From Globodera rostochiensis (taxonomy: Eukaryota > Nematoda > Chromadorea > Rhabditida > Heteroderidae), in NCBI GenBank assembly GCA_018350325.1, contig JAEVLN010000002.1:5253456-5317455 (forward strand): DNA of 64,000 nucleotides, given 5' to 3'. Under the pieces are notes generated by a model. That model did not search any database. It saw only the letters and a program-made list of their open reading frames with translations, and was not told the origin of the DNA. Shown piece after piece: positions 22,588 to 33,204 of the stretch. Both the position numbers and the translations under genes were made by a program. How positions within the stretch are numbered: position 1 is the first letter of the stretch; every line of letters begins with the position of its first letter.

Positions 22588-23088
22588 TTTGATTTAACAT
22601 TATCAAAATTTGAATTTTAGTTTCATAACAAAAATTTAAAAATTAAAAGGTTCTAACAAGAAACAAATAAAATAATTTGGTTTGCAAAAAACAAATACAA
22701 ACAATAAAATAAATGAAAATTGATTTCTTCGAATAAAATATTTTTCTAATAAAAAAATAAAAATAAAACAAAAATTTTGGAGAAACTTCCTTTACTACGT
22801 GGTGACCATCGAGGCCATTTGTTAAATTGGCGAGAACACCTTATGTTAACGATTTTACAAATATACTCTAATAAACACATGTTAATGAATTTTTTAACAC
22901 TTTCCATTGCCAACCAATATGGTTAGCATCGTTATATCCAAGGGATTTTGTTGCACGAATAAAAAACATTCTTAATATATTTACTCGTTAGTATAAAAAT
23001 CATTTACGATAAAATTAATACAAAAATTTTGATAACGAAGCACAAATTTATTATTTAGAAAACAAAAAATGAAAGATTGCATAGCTAG

Positions 23089-23196
23089 AGACTAACTTTA
23101 ACACAATTGCGAATGAGAACGAGGGTTATTACGTGGGATGACACGCTGCAATTAGACGCGATCAAGCATGAGAAGTGGCGACAAGATTATGCATAA
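23089..23196 (+). CDS. Exon-like island, 35 codons
   Basis: Opens immediately after GCTAG and reads RLTLTQLRMRTRVITWDDTL, then QLDAIKHEKWRQDYA to TAA. Balanced composition with two Trp. Other frames are closed. Family unknown. Confidence 0.38.
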   Translation, partial: RLTLTQLRMRTRVITWDDTLQLDAIKHEKWRQDYA

Positions 23197-23446
23197 TATT
23201 TTTATATTGTAGTCATAAAAAACGAAAGTCACTCTTCGAATGCTTCAAATGAAAACCTTAAATTATATTATTGTGAAGAGGTGACTTGATATTTAAAAAA
23301 AAAATTATGTGATTAAGAAATGTGAAAGAAGCGGAAAAATTTATAAAAAATTAAAAAATTTTATATGATAAAGAAGCAATATGTCTAATCTGCAGATATT
23401 TAATAAAAACGAATGAAGAAATTCCTTGTAAATAAAAAAAATAAAT

Positions 23447-23599
23447 ATGCATGAAAAGACAGATAAGCGAACGTGTCGTCCAGCACGAAAAGAAAAAAAA
23501 CGAAGTCGGGCTACAGCTTCTGAGTTATTTTATAGCTCCGTTGGTGTAAGACCCCGGATAACCCACGACGGTGTTCAATTTAAAAATATGCTGTGTTAA
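23447..23599 (+). CDS. Small basic open frame, 50 aa
   Basis: ATG frame reading MHEKTDKRTCRPARKEKKRS, then RATASELFYSSVGVRPRITH to TAA. GGTGTAAGACC inside it contains a good donor (GTAAGA), so the exon may end after SSVG. A shorter frame (QISERVVQHEKKKNEVGLQL) overlaps. The Lys/Arg-rich first half could be nuclear or nucleic-acid binding; this is inference only. Confidence 0.38.
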   Translation: MHEKTDKRTCRPARKEKKRSRATASELFYSSVGVRPRITHDGVQFKNMLC

Positions 23600-24251
23600 T
23601 ACACAATGTCTTCTTCTTAAATGCAAAACAATTTGACAAATTTATATTAACTAAAAAACCAATACGATTTATTTAAAAAATCAAAAGTCAAATTCATGAT
23701 CAAATACTTTAATATAATTAGATATTAGACAAACTAATCAAAAAGCAAAAAAGTTTTATTAAGCGATATCCGTATGCTTTATAATAATGATTTTGATTAA
23801 TCGAATTCGAATATTTCAACATTGCAATTCACATGATTAATTATAAAGTATTAATAATAAAAACTGCAAAAGTTAGCCTAAAGCAAAAAAATCGACATCG
23901 AGTTGTGGTCTTGTATTCAATTAGCGAACCGTTAAAATCACAATCGCGGCGTAAAAAATTAACTTTTTAATTATTTATTTCAATCATTTTTTTAACTGTA
24001 AGTTACGGATCAAAAAGCTACAAAGCTTGAAATAAATTAACAAAAATGCAAAAAAAAAAGAATCGGAAACCACGTTAAAATAAAAAGAAATCAATTCAAA
24101 TCACCAAGAAGATCAAAAATATGAAATTAGATTAAATAAATACAAATAATTGATTTTAAAAAATTTGACAAAAATAGGAAAATTTAAATTAAAATAACTA
24201 TAAACCAATTCAAGTCAAAGTTTTTAATTTGCAATATTAAATTGTACAAAC

Positions 24252-24443
24252 TCACAAAATCTTAATTTTTGATAATTCTATGTGGATGGAAGACTGCTCG
24301 CTACATTCATCGGATTTTATTGTATGGTGCAAGCACTGCAAGTTAATTCCGAAAACGCGACGTCTGCATCGTCGAAAGCGGGTGAAATAATCTACGTTCC
24401 CCCCGCAAACGCAAAAATAATATGAAAAAAAAGACGAAAACAA
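24252..24443 (-). CDS. Cys-rich open frame, copy 2 of 3
   Basis: 63 codons, aligned to 19725-19937 over the core RRCRRRVFGINLQCLHHT, with DECSEQSS and the KIKIL end kept. It has two extra codons after CG (CGGNVDYF), gained in phase, and replacements such as TTQY to TIKS. The front start is not ATG in the homologous copies. Confidence 0.4.
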   Translation of the reverse strand: MFSSFFSYYFCVCGGNVDYFTRFRRCRRRVFGINLQCLHHTIKSDECSEQSSIHIELSKIKIL

Positions 24444-25026
24444 AACACTAAATTATATAAATGAATTAAATTTTGAACATGAAATTTAATAAATTAATTT
24501 AAACTGTTTAAAAAGATTATTAAAAATATGAAAACATGGCTTATAAAGTTTGAATAAAATAAATTATTTAAATCATTGATCGAACACCTTGAATGAAAGA
24601 CGTGATATATCCAACGTGTTTGATAATTATATTTTTGTACCCATAGTAGCATATTGCAAAATAAATTAAATATAAACTCAATTCGCAAAATGCTTTGAGG
24701 ATATATAATAAAAAATAATAAGTAACAATAACTAATCATAAGGTTTATATTAAAAACAAGATAAAACTATACTAAAACTATACAAAACAACCGCTCTAGC
24801 TATATATAAAAAAATTTTAACCAATATTAAATGAGAAAAATAGAAATCAAATATATAAAAGTTGACAAGAAACAACGCGAGGAAGTTTGCAATGTCTGAA
24901 AATTTTGTCCCCATTAAAAACCATTATGATAATACATATTTAAAACAAAATAAAATTTTTAAAGGTGACTAAATAATTAAAAAAATAAACAGATCTATTG
25001 ACCTAAATTTTTTAAGGATTGCTATT

Positions 25027-25113
25027 ATGGCACTGCGACAGAACGGGACCACTCCTATCGTGCTTGCCCGCAACTCCAAGGAGTTTCTTGGCGGGGGTTT
25101 TTTAAACAAATGA
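25027..25113 (+). CDS. GC-rich exon-like island, 28 codons
   Basis: Preceded by TTTTTTAAG (acceptor-like) and followed by GGGGGTTTTTTAA (a weak donor). Reads MALRQNGTTPIVLARNSKEF, then LGGG. The codons use C and G in third positions, unlike most of the window, which points to a different origin or stronger constraint. Unknown family. Confidence 0.35.
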   Translation: MALRQNGTTPIVLARNSKEFLGGGFLNK

Positions 25114-25154
25114 ATAGACGTATAAAATTAATTTGAATTAATTACCAAATAAAT

Positions 25155-25630
25155 TAAATTTGACTAGAGTAAATGTATTCTTTGACAATTAGAATAAAAT
25201 TATGTTAGGGATTAAAATATCCAATGACCAGAAAAGGCCAACATAAATAATTTTCAATGTAAATTATTAATAAATGAATATTCAAATCGTTTAAAACAAT
25301 AAAATTATGGCATACATCCATCCCTTCCATGATGGAAACGGAAGATCTGCCGATTGCAGATGATGAATACTTTCAAATTAATAATAAAATCATAAGCTAA
25401 TTAACAAAAAAGATCGACATCGAGTTGTGCTTTACTTGTATTCAATTAGCGTACCGTCAAAATCACAATCGCGACGTAAAAAATTAACTTTTTTTAAAAT
25501 TATTTATTTCAATTATTTTTTTAACTGTAAGTTACGGATCAAAAAGCTACAAAGCTTGAAATAAATTTAACAAATATGCAAAAAAAAAAGGAATCGGAAA
25601 CCAAACGTACAGAATATTAGTCGTTAAGAA
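25155..25630 (+). pseudogene. Decayed fragment of the segmental repeat
   Basis: Holds a broken copy of the 74-codon frame (a TAA replaces a CAA, plus a deletion), ending in the shared DDEYFQI segment. It is joined directly to the ATCGACATCGAGTTGTG part that lies downstream in unit A, so about 0.5 kb of the unit is missing. Frames are closed after YFQI. Confidence 0.6.
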
Positions 25631-25813
25631 TAAGTAAATTAATAGCGTTCTCATTATCTTGCACAATAATTTAATAATATCGTAAAAATTCAAATAAAGC
25701 GTATTAAATTTCATATGTATGTAATATAGAAACCAAAAATAAAACAAAATGAGTCATAATAAAAAAATTGTAAAATAAATTGAATCAGGGCCAAGAATAA
25801 ATATAATTAAAAA

Positions 25814-26556
25814 ACCCTCTAATTGTAACCCCCCCCCCCCCCCAAGCCGTGAGTTTTTAAAATTAAGTACGATACATTTTCTGAAAATTTTCAACTTTTG
25901 CGGGAAATTAACAAGACAATAACGGTAATATTTTGGATCATGGGATTCGTTTTTTTAAAATAAGTCCCGGGATTCGAACCCGCAATACAACAACCGATTT
26001 GCAAAAAGACAAACCATATGATACCGAAATAAGGTTCTATTTTTGCCATTTACTATTTACTTTAAAAATTCAGCATTTACTAATAAAAAAATAAGTGACG
26101 AAGAATGGGCGAAAATTTCGAAATCGCAACTTCATCAAATCCCATTCAATTAAGGAAACAAGTCGAAACTTGAATTCAAACTTTTTTTCAAAAATTATAT
26201 TCCAAAAATTATTTGCCCTCAAAATTATGCAAAAAGCACAAAATAAAACGAAAAGCAATCTAGTGCTGAACTTGTAACTCCATTTTATTTCAAATACAGA
26301 CGCGGGTGCTCTTGATTTGATCAATCTCTAATGCGCTTCCTATCCAAATTTTATCAAAATTCAAATTCCACATGCTTTTTGTTATTACAAAAATTTATTT
26401 TCGTACAGAAAAATAATATAAAATTTCAAATTATGTAAATAATTTTCAAATAATACATTGAAAAATAGTAACCCCCTCTCCATTTGAAGCCCCTTCTCTA
26501 ATTGTGACCCCCCCTCGAGTGGGGTTTGAACAATAGTAACCCCGGGGTTACTAATA
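25814..26556. mobile_element. MITE-like element with CTCTAATTGTAACCC ends
   Basis: The left edge CCCTCTAATTGTAACCCCCC runs into a C17 run. The right edge GGGGTTACTAATAGAG is its near inverse. Near the right end GTAACCC/GGGGTT motifs repeat (26465-26550), and the bases beyond (AAAATACGGTAAATAG) match the 12587 element. It contains a tRNA-like sequence. The two ends differ at several positions, so the pairing is moderate evidence. Confidence 0.45.
25961..26037 (-). tRNA. Degenerate tRNA-like sequence
   Basis: On the minus strand GCGGGTTCGAATCCCGG is a good T arm (box B), and GGTATCATATGGTT upstream resembles a D arm (box A). The acceptor ends do not pair and no standard anticodon loop is visible, so it is a pseudogene or tRNA-derived repeat. 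It lies inside the 25814-26556 element. Confidence 0.35.
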
Positions 26557-26646
26557 GAGAAAATACGGTAAATAGTTTAAAATCGATTAATTTATTTAAA
26601 CCTGTGTATTTTTTATAAAATCTCTCGAAGTTTAAAATAATTCAAC

Positions 26647-26874
26647 ATGCCGAACACCAAACAGCATTATGGTCCAACCGAAGGAGGATACATGTGTGCG
26701 AATCACAGGAAAGGGTATGCCCGGCCAGGAAATAAATATAATTTTGGTAAACTGGAAAAAAATGAGATCTGTTATATTAGTAAAATATATTTGTATTTAA
26801 AAGAAGATGACAGCGATATGCACCATTTTAATATATTATACTCATTCAATGTTCAACAAATTTTATTTAAGTAA
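26647..26874 (+). CDS. Small open frame, 75 aa
   Basis: A real ATG with MPNTKQHYGPTEGGYMCANH, then RKGYARPGNKYNFGKLEKN, then an AT-rich tail ending QQILFK. The Gly/Tyr/His-rich first half is in the GC-richer part; the tail may be read-through into an intron, since GGTAAACTGG after NFG offers a donor. Family unknown. Confidence 0.4.
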   Translation: MPNTKQHYGPTEGGYMCANHRKGYARPGNKYNFGKLEKNEICYISKIYLYLKEDDSDMHHFNILYSFNVQQILFK

Positions 26875-26879
26875 TTAAA

Positions 26880-27319
26880 AAAGAAAATCAGCTTTTTGCA
26901 CAAATTTTGCAAACGAAAAAATTTATTTCTTATATCAAAAAAAATTATGTTAAAATAAAAGAATCACCAAACTTATAGAATTATTATAAACTGAAGATGA
27001 AACTCATACGAATCCAATGACGTTGCCAAAGAAATAGCAAGGGCTATTAAACTTCGACGTTGGAGTTGAGAAAAAATAATTATTTTTACCCTTAATATGT
27101 TTTACGCATTTGCAATTAATCGGCTCGTCTCATTATCCAACAGAAAATTGCTGAATCAATGATACAATTTATTTATGAATTGTTATCTTTCTGATGTTAT
27201 TTTCCCTTATGTTTATTTTGCTATTATTGATAAAACAAATTAAAAATGAATCCAAATCGCTAGGAAATATATCTTAACAAATAGCCACAAAATCTTTTAC
27301 ATATAAAATAAAAACATTA
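26880..27319. other. AT-rich spacer
   Basis: Mostly closed in all frames. A small GC patch near 27001-27060 (AATCCAATGACGTTGCCAAA, GGGCTATTAAACTTCGACG) may be an exon remnant. AATCGCTAGGAAATATATCT near 27255 resembles AATCGCTACGCAATATATCT near 33523. Confidence 0.4.
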
Positions 27320-27496
27320 TTAAATAAAATATTTAAATAAACAAATTATAAAATAATAAGCAGCTGTCCGCGCCGCCGCTGGCTCGGATGACGACGCCTC
27401 ACGGGCACTGTCGCCTTGAAGGAATTCGCCACTTTCGTCGGGCAGCGCAGCATTTGTATAGGCATCTGCCGCTTTGAATGATGCGTTTGAAAAAAT
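27320..27496 (-). CDS. GC-rich minus-strand island, 58 codons
   Basis: The core reads ASFKAADAYTNAALPDESGE, then FLQGDSAREASSSEPAAART. No ATG. Plus-strand frames over the same patch are interrupted or shorter. The Ala/Ser/Glu-rich, low-complexity composition suggests a disordered acidic segment. No family recognised. Confidence 0.38.
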   Translation of the reverse strand: MFSNASFKAADAYTNAALPDESGEFLQGDSAREASSSEPAAARTAAYYFIICLFKYFI

Positions 27497-28099
27497 TTAC
27501 ATGTTCAATGATCGCACGTGTTGTCTTTTCTTGTTTTTTTCAAAATATATAAAACTTTGTAAACAAAAGCTAAAAAACCAATTAGGGGCGAGTTACGGCA
27601 TTATAAACCCATTAAACAGACCTTAAAATTATCTCAAAAAATACAAAAAAAAAAGTTATTAATACCAAGCCTTCTCAAACCCCTTATTAAAAGAAAAAAT
27701 AAAGAAAGACGTACTAAAAAGCATATAAAACATAAAGAATTTGAAATAAAATATTTGAATAAACAAATTATAAAAAATTATAAAATAATAACTATCAATA
27801 TTAGAATGTACTTTATTGTCAACAGACAGTTGCTGGTTACGGCGCGGCAGGAATTGACAAAGTTTTCGATAAAACAACCTATATAAAAAGCTTCTTTAAA
27901 ATTAATGCAAACAAAAATGAAGAAAAATGATATTTATGACACCAAGAAATAACTGCTAACATATTTAGAAAGATCACAGATGTTTCACTAATTGTTAAAT
28001 AAAATAAAGAAAGCCGGTGTTTAAATAAAATAGTCTTAGCTTTCAGCAACAAAAATATCTTCAAAAAAATACATCAACGCCTAAAAACTATTTAAAAAT

Positions 28100-28204
28100 A
28101 TGCCCATTATGCAACGGAAAATAATCGGATGTGACGAAGACACTGAAGTGATGAGAATCCGTGGAATATTGGTTAGCCGTGAACTCGTGGGGAACATTGA
28201 GTAG
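28100..28204 (+). CDS. Small open frame, 34 aa
   Basis: ATG frame MPIMQRKIIGCDEDTEVMRI, then RGILVSRELVGNIE to TAG. GAGTAGAATATTT near its end contains a possible donor (GTAGAA), with ACTAGAG 30 bp later as acceptor, so it may join the island at 28237; the phases do not join cleanly that way. Confidence 0.35.
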   Translation: MPIMQRKIIGCDEDTEVMRIRGILVSRELVGNIE

Positions 28205-28236
28205 AATATTTAAAAACAAAAAGTATTATACTAGAG

Positions 28237-28323
28237 ATGAATGGTCTGTTCAAATGGCGTCGTGGTACGGATGAATGCGGTAGATTCAACGGCTACTTAA
28301 CTTTACTAAGGATTTTTAATTAA
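28237..28323 (+). CDS. Small open frame, 28 aa
   Basis: Starts ATG just after CTAGAG and reads MNGLFKWRRGTDECGRFNGY, ending LRIFN and TAA. Only 32 bp after the previous island. Basic, with two Cys/Gly turns; unknown. Confidence 0.3.
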   Translation: MNGLFKWRRGTDECGRFNGYLTLLRIFN

Positions 28324-29032
28324 CAGGCATTCCATAATACAAATAAATACAACAGCGAATTTAACTACGGCATTTGATAAAATGATTACGAATGCAAAAT
28401 TTATAATAAAAAATCAAAGGATAAAAGCCAATAAAATGTTTGAAATTTGGCATTAAAAAAATTTTACTAAAAAATCTTTTATATTTGACAACGCGGATAG
28501 CAACTAGCTGTATGTATCTTAGGAATATTAAATGCAATTTTAGTAATTGTTTTTTTTAAAACCACTTAAGCATGCAGTAAAATTACAATAGAACAAAACG
28601 TTTAAGGTTATACAATTATATATTTGTACAGTAAATAAACGGATCTAAAAATAAAACTTCAAAATGAAGATAAAAACTCCAGTTCGATGAAATTTTGCTA
28701 AAGGGATTTTAAATGCTAACAAATTACAATTTTAAAAATGATAAAAGATCTTACAAGTCTCCAAATCTAATTAAAATTATAAATAAACGTTTCACGCTAA
28801 AATTCAAAAAAGCAGCATTCAATAAAGGTAATTAATTGCCTGAAAGAATTTTTATAAATTAATACGGTATAAATATAATTTTTATCTACTGTAATAAATA
28901 AAATTCTAAAAATCTGGCATTATATTATGTCATTTAAATAAATTATGCATACTCTCTGTTGCGTATTTCATCATCTTGTGCTTAGCTGCGCCTGTTTTGT
29001 GTGCTGTTCTCGTGAACGCTTATCAGATATGA
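28324..29032. other. AT-rich spacer
   Basis: A/T runs, closed frames. A hydrophobic Cys-rich frame near 28957-29040 (LCCVFHHLVLSCACFVCC) is possible but overlaps the next island. Confidence 0.35.
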
Positions 29033-29125
29033 GGTCTTGACTTTAGCACCGCTAGAGAGCCGCTGGGCAGACAGAAGGGTCGCTTGAGGAACTCATTTTG
29101 TGGATCTTTCTGTTTGATGTATTAA
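29033..29125 (+). CDS. Exon-like island, 30 codons
   Basis: Reads GLDFSTAREPLGRQKGRLRN, then SFCGSFCLMY to TAA. GACTTTAG inside it is acceptor-like, so the exon may begin at TAREPL. Basic, then Cys-containing. Unknown. Confidence 0.3.
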   Translation, partial: GLDFSTAREPLGRQKGRLRNSFCGSFCLMY

Positions 29126-29514
29126 ACAATTTCAATAAACTAACACAAATAACCGCAGCATTATTTAAATATTATAATTAAGATTTCATTAAGGTTTGCG
29201 TATTTTTGTTTTATAACTTTTTAAAAAAAATTATTCTGAAGCAGGCAAAATTATAATTAAATTTAACAAAATAAAAATAATAAATCACATGTGGCTATCA
29301 TTTGAGCGTAAACAAAACAAAACGATGTCTATTTATTTAAAAATTCAGTAAAGAAACAAAACATACAAACAATAATCATCGAGCAAATTTATTAACTTTG
29401 ATCGGATCAACAGCATATAAAACTAGCTTATAATATTAACTCGACAATCTATTGAAATTGAAAAAGTTAATTAGAACAATTTTCATAATATTATAATACC
29501 TAATGCCAACGAGC

Positions 29515-29645
29515 ACTTCTCTGCTCTCACCATCATTTTGCTTTCTCCCCTCCCCCGCGTTCTCATCTCTCCTTCGATTGGCACTGGGCACTGACCATTC
29601 ACCGCACAACCCACACCCATTCATTAATTTATTTTTACATCGATT
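29515..29645 (-). repeat. Pyrimidine-rich repeat, inverted copy at 54245-54440
   Basis: CCCCTCCCCCGCGTTCTCAT, then TTCGATTGGCACTGGGCACT, CCGCA, CATTCATT and TTTTTACAT occur here. Their reverse complements occur in the mirrored order at 54245-54340. The 54-kb copy is longer, with an extra GAGACAG block. Confidence 0.65.
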
Positions 29646-31530
29646 AGTGAGAGTCCGTTCCTAAAAGTATTAATTGTAGCAACATTTTATTTTTTTGCGT
29701 AACTTAGTTTTCGTAATATACTTAAATGGCAAGTACTGTTTGAAACGGACTTTCGCACTTAAACATTTAAAATAAATTTATTTTTCAAGAATGTACTTAA
29801 AATAGCCATTCAGTCGGTGTGTTCCAATTTTGGATTTTAACAATGGAACTATGATTCAAAAAGTATATAAAACTATGAAAAACTCCAATTTGAAATTTAT
29901 ATGAGAAGTAAAAAACATTTCCTAATAATGATAAAAGAGATATGCGTATAATTACAATTTTAAAAACGTCATTGTTCACAGAGTGATTAAATAATTAAAA
30001 ACCTCAATCTTCTCTTTTCAAAAAATCGGTGCATAACCATCTGGTATGATTAAAATAAAACAATAATCTCAAATAAACATTATATAACAAAGGGAAAAAA
30101 TTAAACGGTAACAAAAAGAAGTTGGAAATGCTGATTACAAAAGACCCAATTAAAATTTACGATAAATTTTGGATCTAGCTTAAAAAATAAAAGCCTAAAA
30201 GGGCTACTAGAGTTGGGTAGGAGGTCACGTTTACTTCCTACCCAAATATCACTTATTTATTTTTATTATTAATTCACTAAATAATTTATAACAAACGTTT
30301 AAATGTATTATAATTAAGGATGGTGAGTGGAGACAGTGCTCTCTCGCTTTTGTCTGGCATCCCTAGCTGCGCTTAAGAGATAATTTAATTTTTAAAAATA
30401 CTAAATGCCAAAATTAAATTTTTAAATTATTTAAATTCCAACTGTTACTTTACCAATTAAAATTTTAAATTTTATAAATTTTTGCTTTTTAAACCATTTA
30501 TAAATTCAATAAAATAAAATACCCTTTTTATAAAAAAATAATTAACAACAAATTGAAATTCGTGAAGTGGGTGAAAAAATTTCCTCAAATAATTATGTTT
30601 AAATAAAATACTCAAAAAATAATGTAGCAACAAAGAAACCTTTCCGTCTGAAACCGACAACCTTATGGAGTATATCTGAAAGAGGAATAGAAATAAATTT
30701 ATTATTTAAAAATTACATTATAAAATTGGACAAGCCGACTAATAAAAAAAATCTTAATAAATTTTAGAAAGAATAAAAGGCAACATTTTTGCAAATGCAA
30801 AGATCGATATATTATTTATGATAAAAAACGGTTAAAATTGCGCTTAAAAAAGTTGGCAAATATTTATCATATTATTTTGCCAATACTAAATACCTATTAA
30901 TTAAAATTTGTATAACTCTTCAACAATCTATTAAGAAACTTTTTTGGTCCTAATTTGTGAGGCTGACATAGCTACTACTTATATGAATTTTGAAAAGAAT
31001 GGGAACTTGTGGGGCATTAAAAACTGCCCGTTCGATGTTTGTTGGCACACAAATCTGAATTTAGTTTCTTATCAAGTTTTAAAAATCAAAACATTTACAG
31101 CAAGAATAGAAAAATAAATTAAAAAATAAAAAATATTTGTCAGCACGCTATATTTGTTCATAACTGCATATTTAAAAAGAATCATCTTTAATTTATAATA
31201 AATTGATAGTTGCGACAAATTATCTTAGATTATACAACTACCTAAATAATTAATAACAAGGCACTTTTAAATAATGGATAACTTATAATTGAGAAACACA
31301 AAGTTTTGGTTACAAAACTTTGACACTTCAGGATTATTTAATCAAAATAATAACTTTAATATTGGATGAAACCTTGCATCATTGCTGCAAAAATAAACAC
31401 TAGGTTATAATAAAACAAAATGTGCCTTGAGAAAAAGCAGAAAGGAATGGTGCCAGGAATCAACAATTTCCTTTTAAGCAAATAAACAAAAGCGATAAGT
31501 ATAATAATTTTAATCAAGAAAAAGCAAAAT
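29646..31530. other. A-rich spacer with a shared repeat
   Basis: No open island above about 35 codons that I trust. Minor GC patches occur near 30330-30375 (CTCTCGCTTTTGTCTGGCAT) and 30960-31060. 31208-31328 is the second copy of the repeat at 7078-7215. Confidence 0.4.
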
Positions 31531-31536
31531 AGGTGG

Positions 31537-31580
31537 TTCGGCGGTGCCGATAGGCGCCGCCGAGAAAATTTTGAATTTTT
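31537..31580. repeat. GATA-loop palindrome, copy 2
   Basis: TCGGCGGTGCC, loop GATA, GGCGCCGCCGA, then GAAAATTTTGAATTTTT. This copy has the full arms (11 pairs with one G/T mismatch) and is a good family reference. Confidence 0.7.
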
Positions 31581-31642
31581 ACTCAATTCGTTAACAGATT
31601 TGCCGAAATCTTAAAATATGGCTATTTTTTGAGGAATGGGAA

Positions 31643-31740
31643 CAGGGCTGGACGCAATCGGATTCTGATTGCGGGCAATACGCAATCTCGAAAAAAAATT
31701 CGCAGGCCGCAATCCGCAAACCCAATTGCGTCCAGCCCTG
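31643..31740. mobile_element. 98-bp hAT-like MITE with perfect ends and target duplication
   Basis: CAGGGCTGGACGCAAT at the left is the exact inverse of ATTGCGTCCAGCCCTG at the right. AATGGGAA flanks both sides (31635-31642 and 31741-31748), a perfect 8-bp target duplication. The inside holds GCAATC-type repeats. It sits between two GATA-loop palindromes and splits the sequence joining them. It is too small to code for anything and would depend on a transposase elsewhere. Confidence 0.85.
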
Positions 31741-31746
31741 AATGGG

Positions 31747-31800
31747 AAGGGCCCGGCGGCGCCGATAGGTGCCTACGGGAGAAATTTTTGAATTTATGAT
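31747..31800. repeat. GATA-loop palindrome, copy 3 (worn)
   Basis: GGCGGCGCC, GATA, GGTGCCTACGG, followed by GAGAAATTTTTGAATTT. The right arm has diverged, so pairing is partial, but the trailing TTTTGAATTT block is kept. Confidence 0.6.
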
Positions 31801-33204
31801 GGCAATTTGTTAAGAAAATTGTTCAAAAATTACAAAGTTGAAAACAAATGTTTTTATAAATAATATTTTTAACAATCCGACTTTAATTCGCCATTTCTGC
31901 TAAGGGCTTCCTTTTATTGTCACACCCTTTTGAAAGAGAAGAATTTACACGCGATATACTGACTAAAATAAAAAATATCAAAAAACCAGAATTTAAATAT
32001 TGTAATAATTGAATGTGTGTTGTGTTATCTTATTCGAATAACTAAAATTTTAAAATAAAAATTGTGAGCAAGCTCGTCTTTATGCCATTCGTTTGTGAAT
32101 TCAGATTACCACAAAAGCTCACAAAACAACTTTATATATTTAAATAATATACAAATAACTTTGTTAATATATGTCGTTATTCAATAATTAAATAAGGCGT
32201 GTAAATAAAAAAACCATAATCGCTGCAAAATATTGAGTTGATTTTTAAAATACATTTTATGATTAGATAAATTTTGGTTACCAAAGCGACGATCGGAATT
32301 TTTTAAACTTTTTAACAAAAAGGTTGATTAATTAATAACAAAAATGATATAAACGCTAAAGAGAAGGAAATAAGGTCAGAGTACAGCATTAAATTTGTGT
32401 ATTAATGTTGAAAATTTTATACCATAACCATTTTTTATTTTAAAAATTTATTGCAAAAAATAAAAAAATGGACCTTATACAAAAAAAAACATAAAAAATT
32501 GAATTAATAAAAAAATATATGGAAATATTTCAATATTTACAACATAAGAACCCAACAGGTCAAACAATCAAAATTAACATACTTAATTTGTTCTCTGATA
32601 ACCTGATATTTTTTATTTTTGATTAATTAACCTTTACATATTAAAGTTCCATAACAGAAAAATGCCCAAAAATAGATGCAGTTTGTAAATAAAATATAAC
32701 ATTCTCTGCAACACGTTGGATAAACAAACCAAACTGTTTTTGAAAAAAATAAGCAAGCCGAGAAAGCAAGTTTTACAATCAACATTCAATCACCTTGATC
32801 AACAAAATACTAATCAGCTTAAATGAATAAATAAAAATCAGGCCATTTTCAAATAAAAGATAAATGAGGTCAAAATTCGAAAATATTGATTAATTACTAA
32901 ATCGATTAAAATTCAATTATCTAATTATATAAAAATGCGAAAAAAAAAATTATTAAACAACAAAAAAACAATCCATATAATTTTTATTATCAAATTAACT
33001 TTTCTAACAATACAAAATATTATTGAATTTAATTAAATATTTTTCAGCGAATTAATTAAATTTGAATAAAACTTTTATTGAAACAAAGGGCAACTTTTAT
33101 TTTTCATTAAATACAAATAAAATTAATTTAAAATTAATTACCAAACAAACAAATTGGTGAAATTGCTTTAAAAAAGAAAGGTAAGTTAAAGAGTCGCTTT
33201 TGTT
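31801..33204. other. A-rich spacer
   Basis: AT-rich; GC patches are small (near 31905-31950, 32085-32130) and without a convincing frame. 33054-33160 (TTTGAATAAAACTTTTATTG, GGGCAACTTTTATTTTTC) matches 18486-18585 and leads into unit B. Confidence 0.4.

Larger units (their letters stand above)
18623..22870 (+). repeat. Segmental repeat, unit A (most complete copy)
   Basis: A ~4.2-kb block with five open islands (18623, 19725, 20256, 21569, 22402). Most of it recurs in order at 33205-36745. Parts also recur at 23780-24640 and 25155-25630. Stretches such as 18808-19990 and 33760-34950 are nearly identical over 1.1 kb. Unit A has the longest open frames; the relatives carry frameshifts or early stops. 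Confidence 0.8.

Noticed and set aside
7851..26037. Functional tRNA genes
   Set aside because: Both candidates have a good T arm only; acceptor stems do not pair and anticodon arms are not credible.
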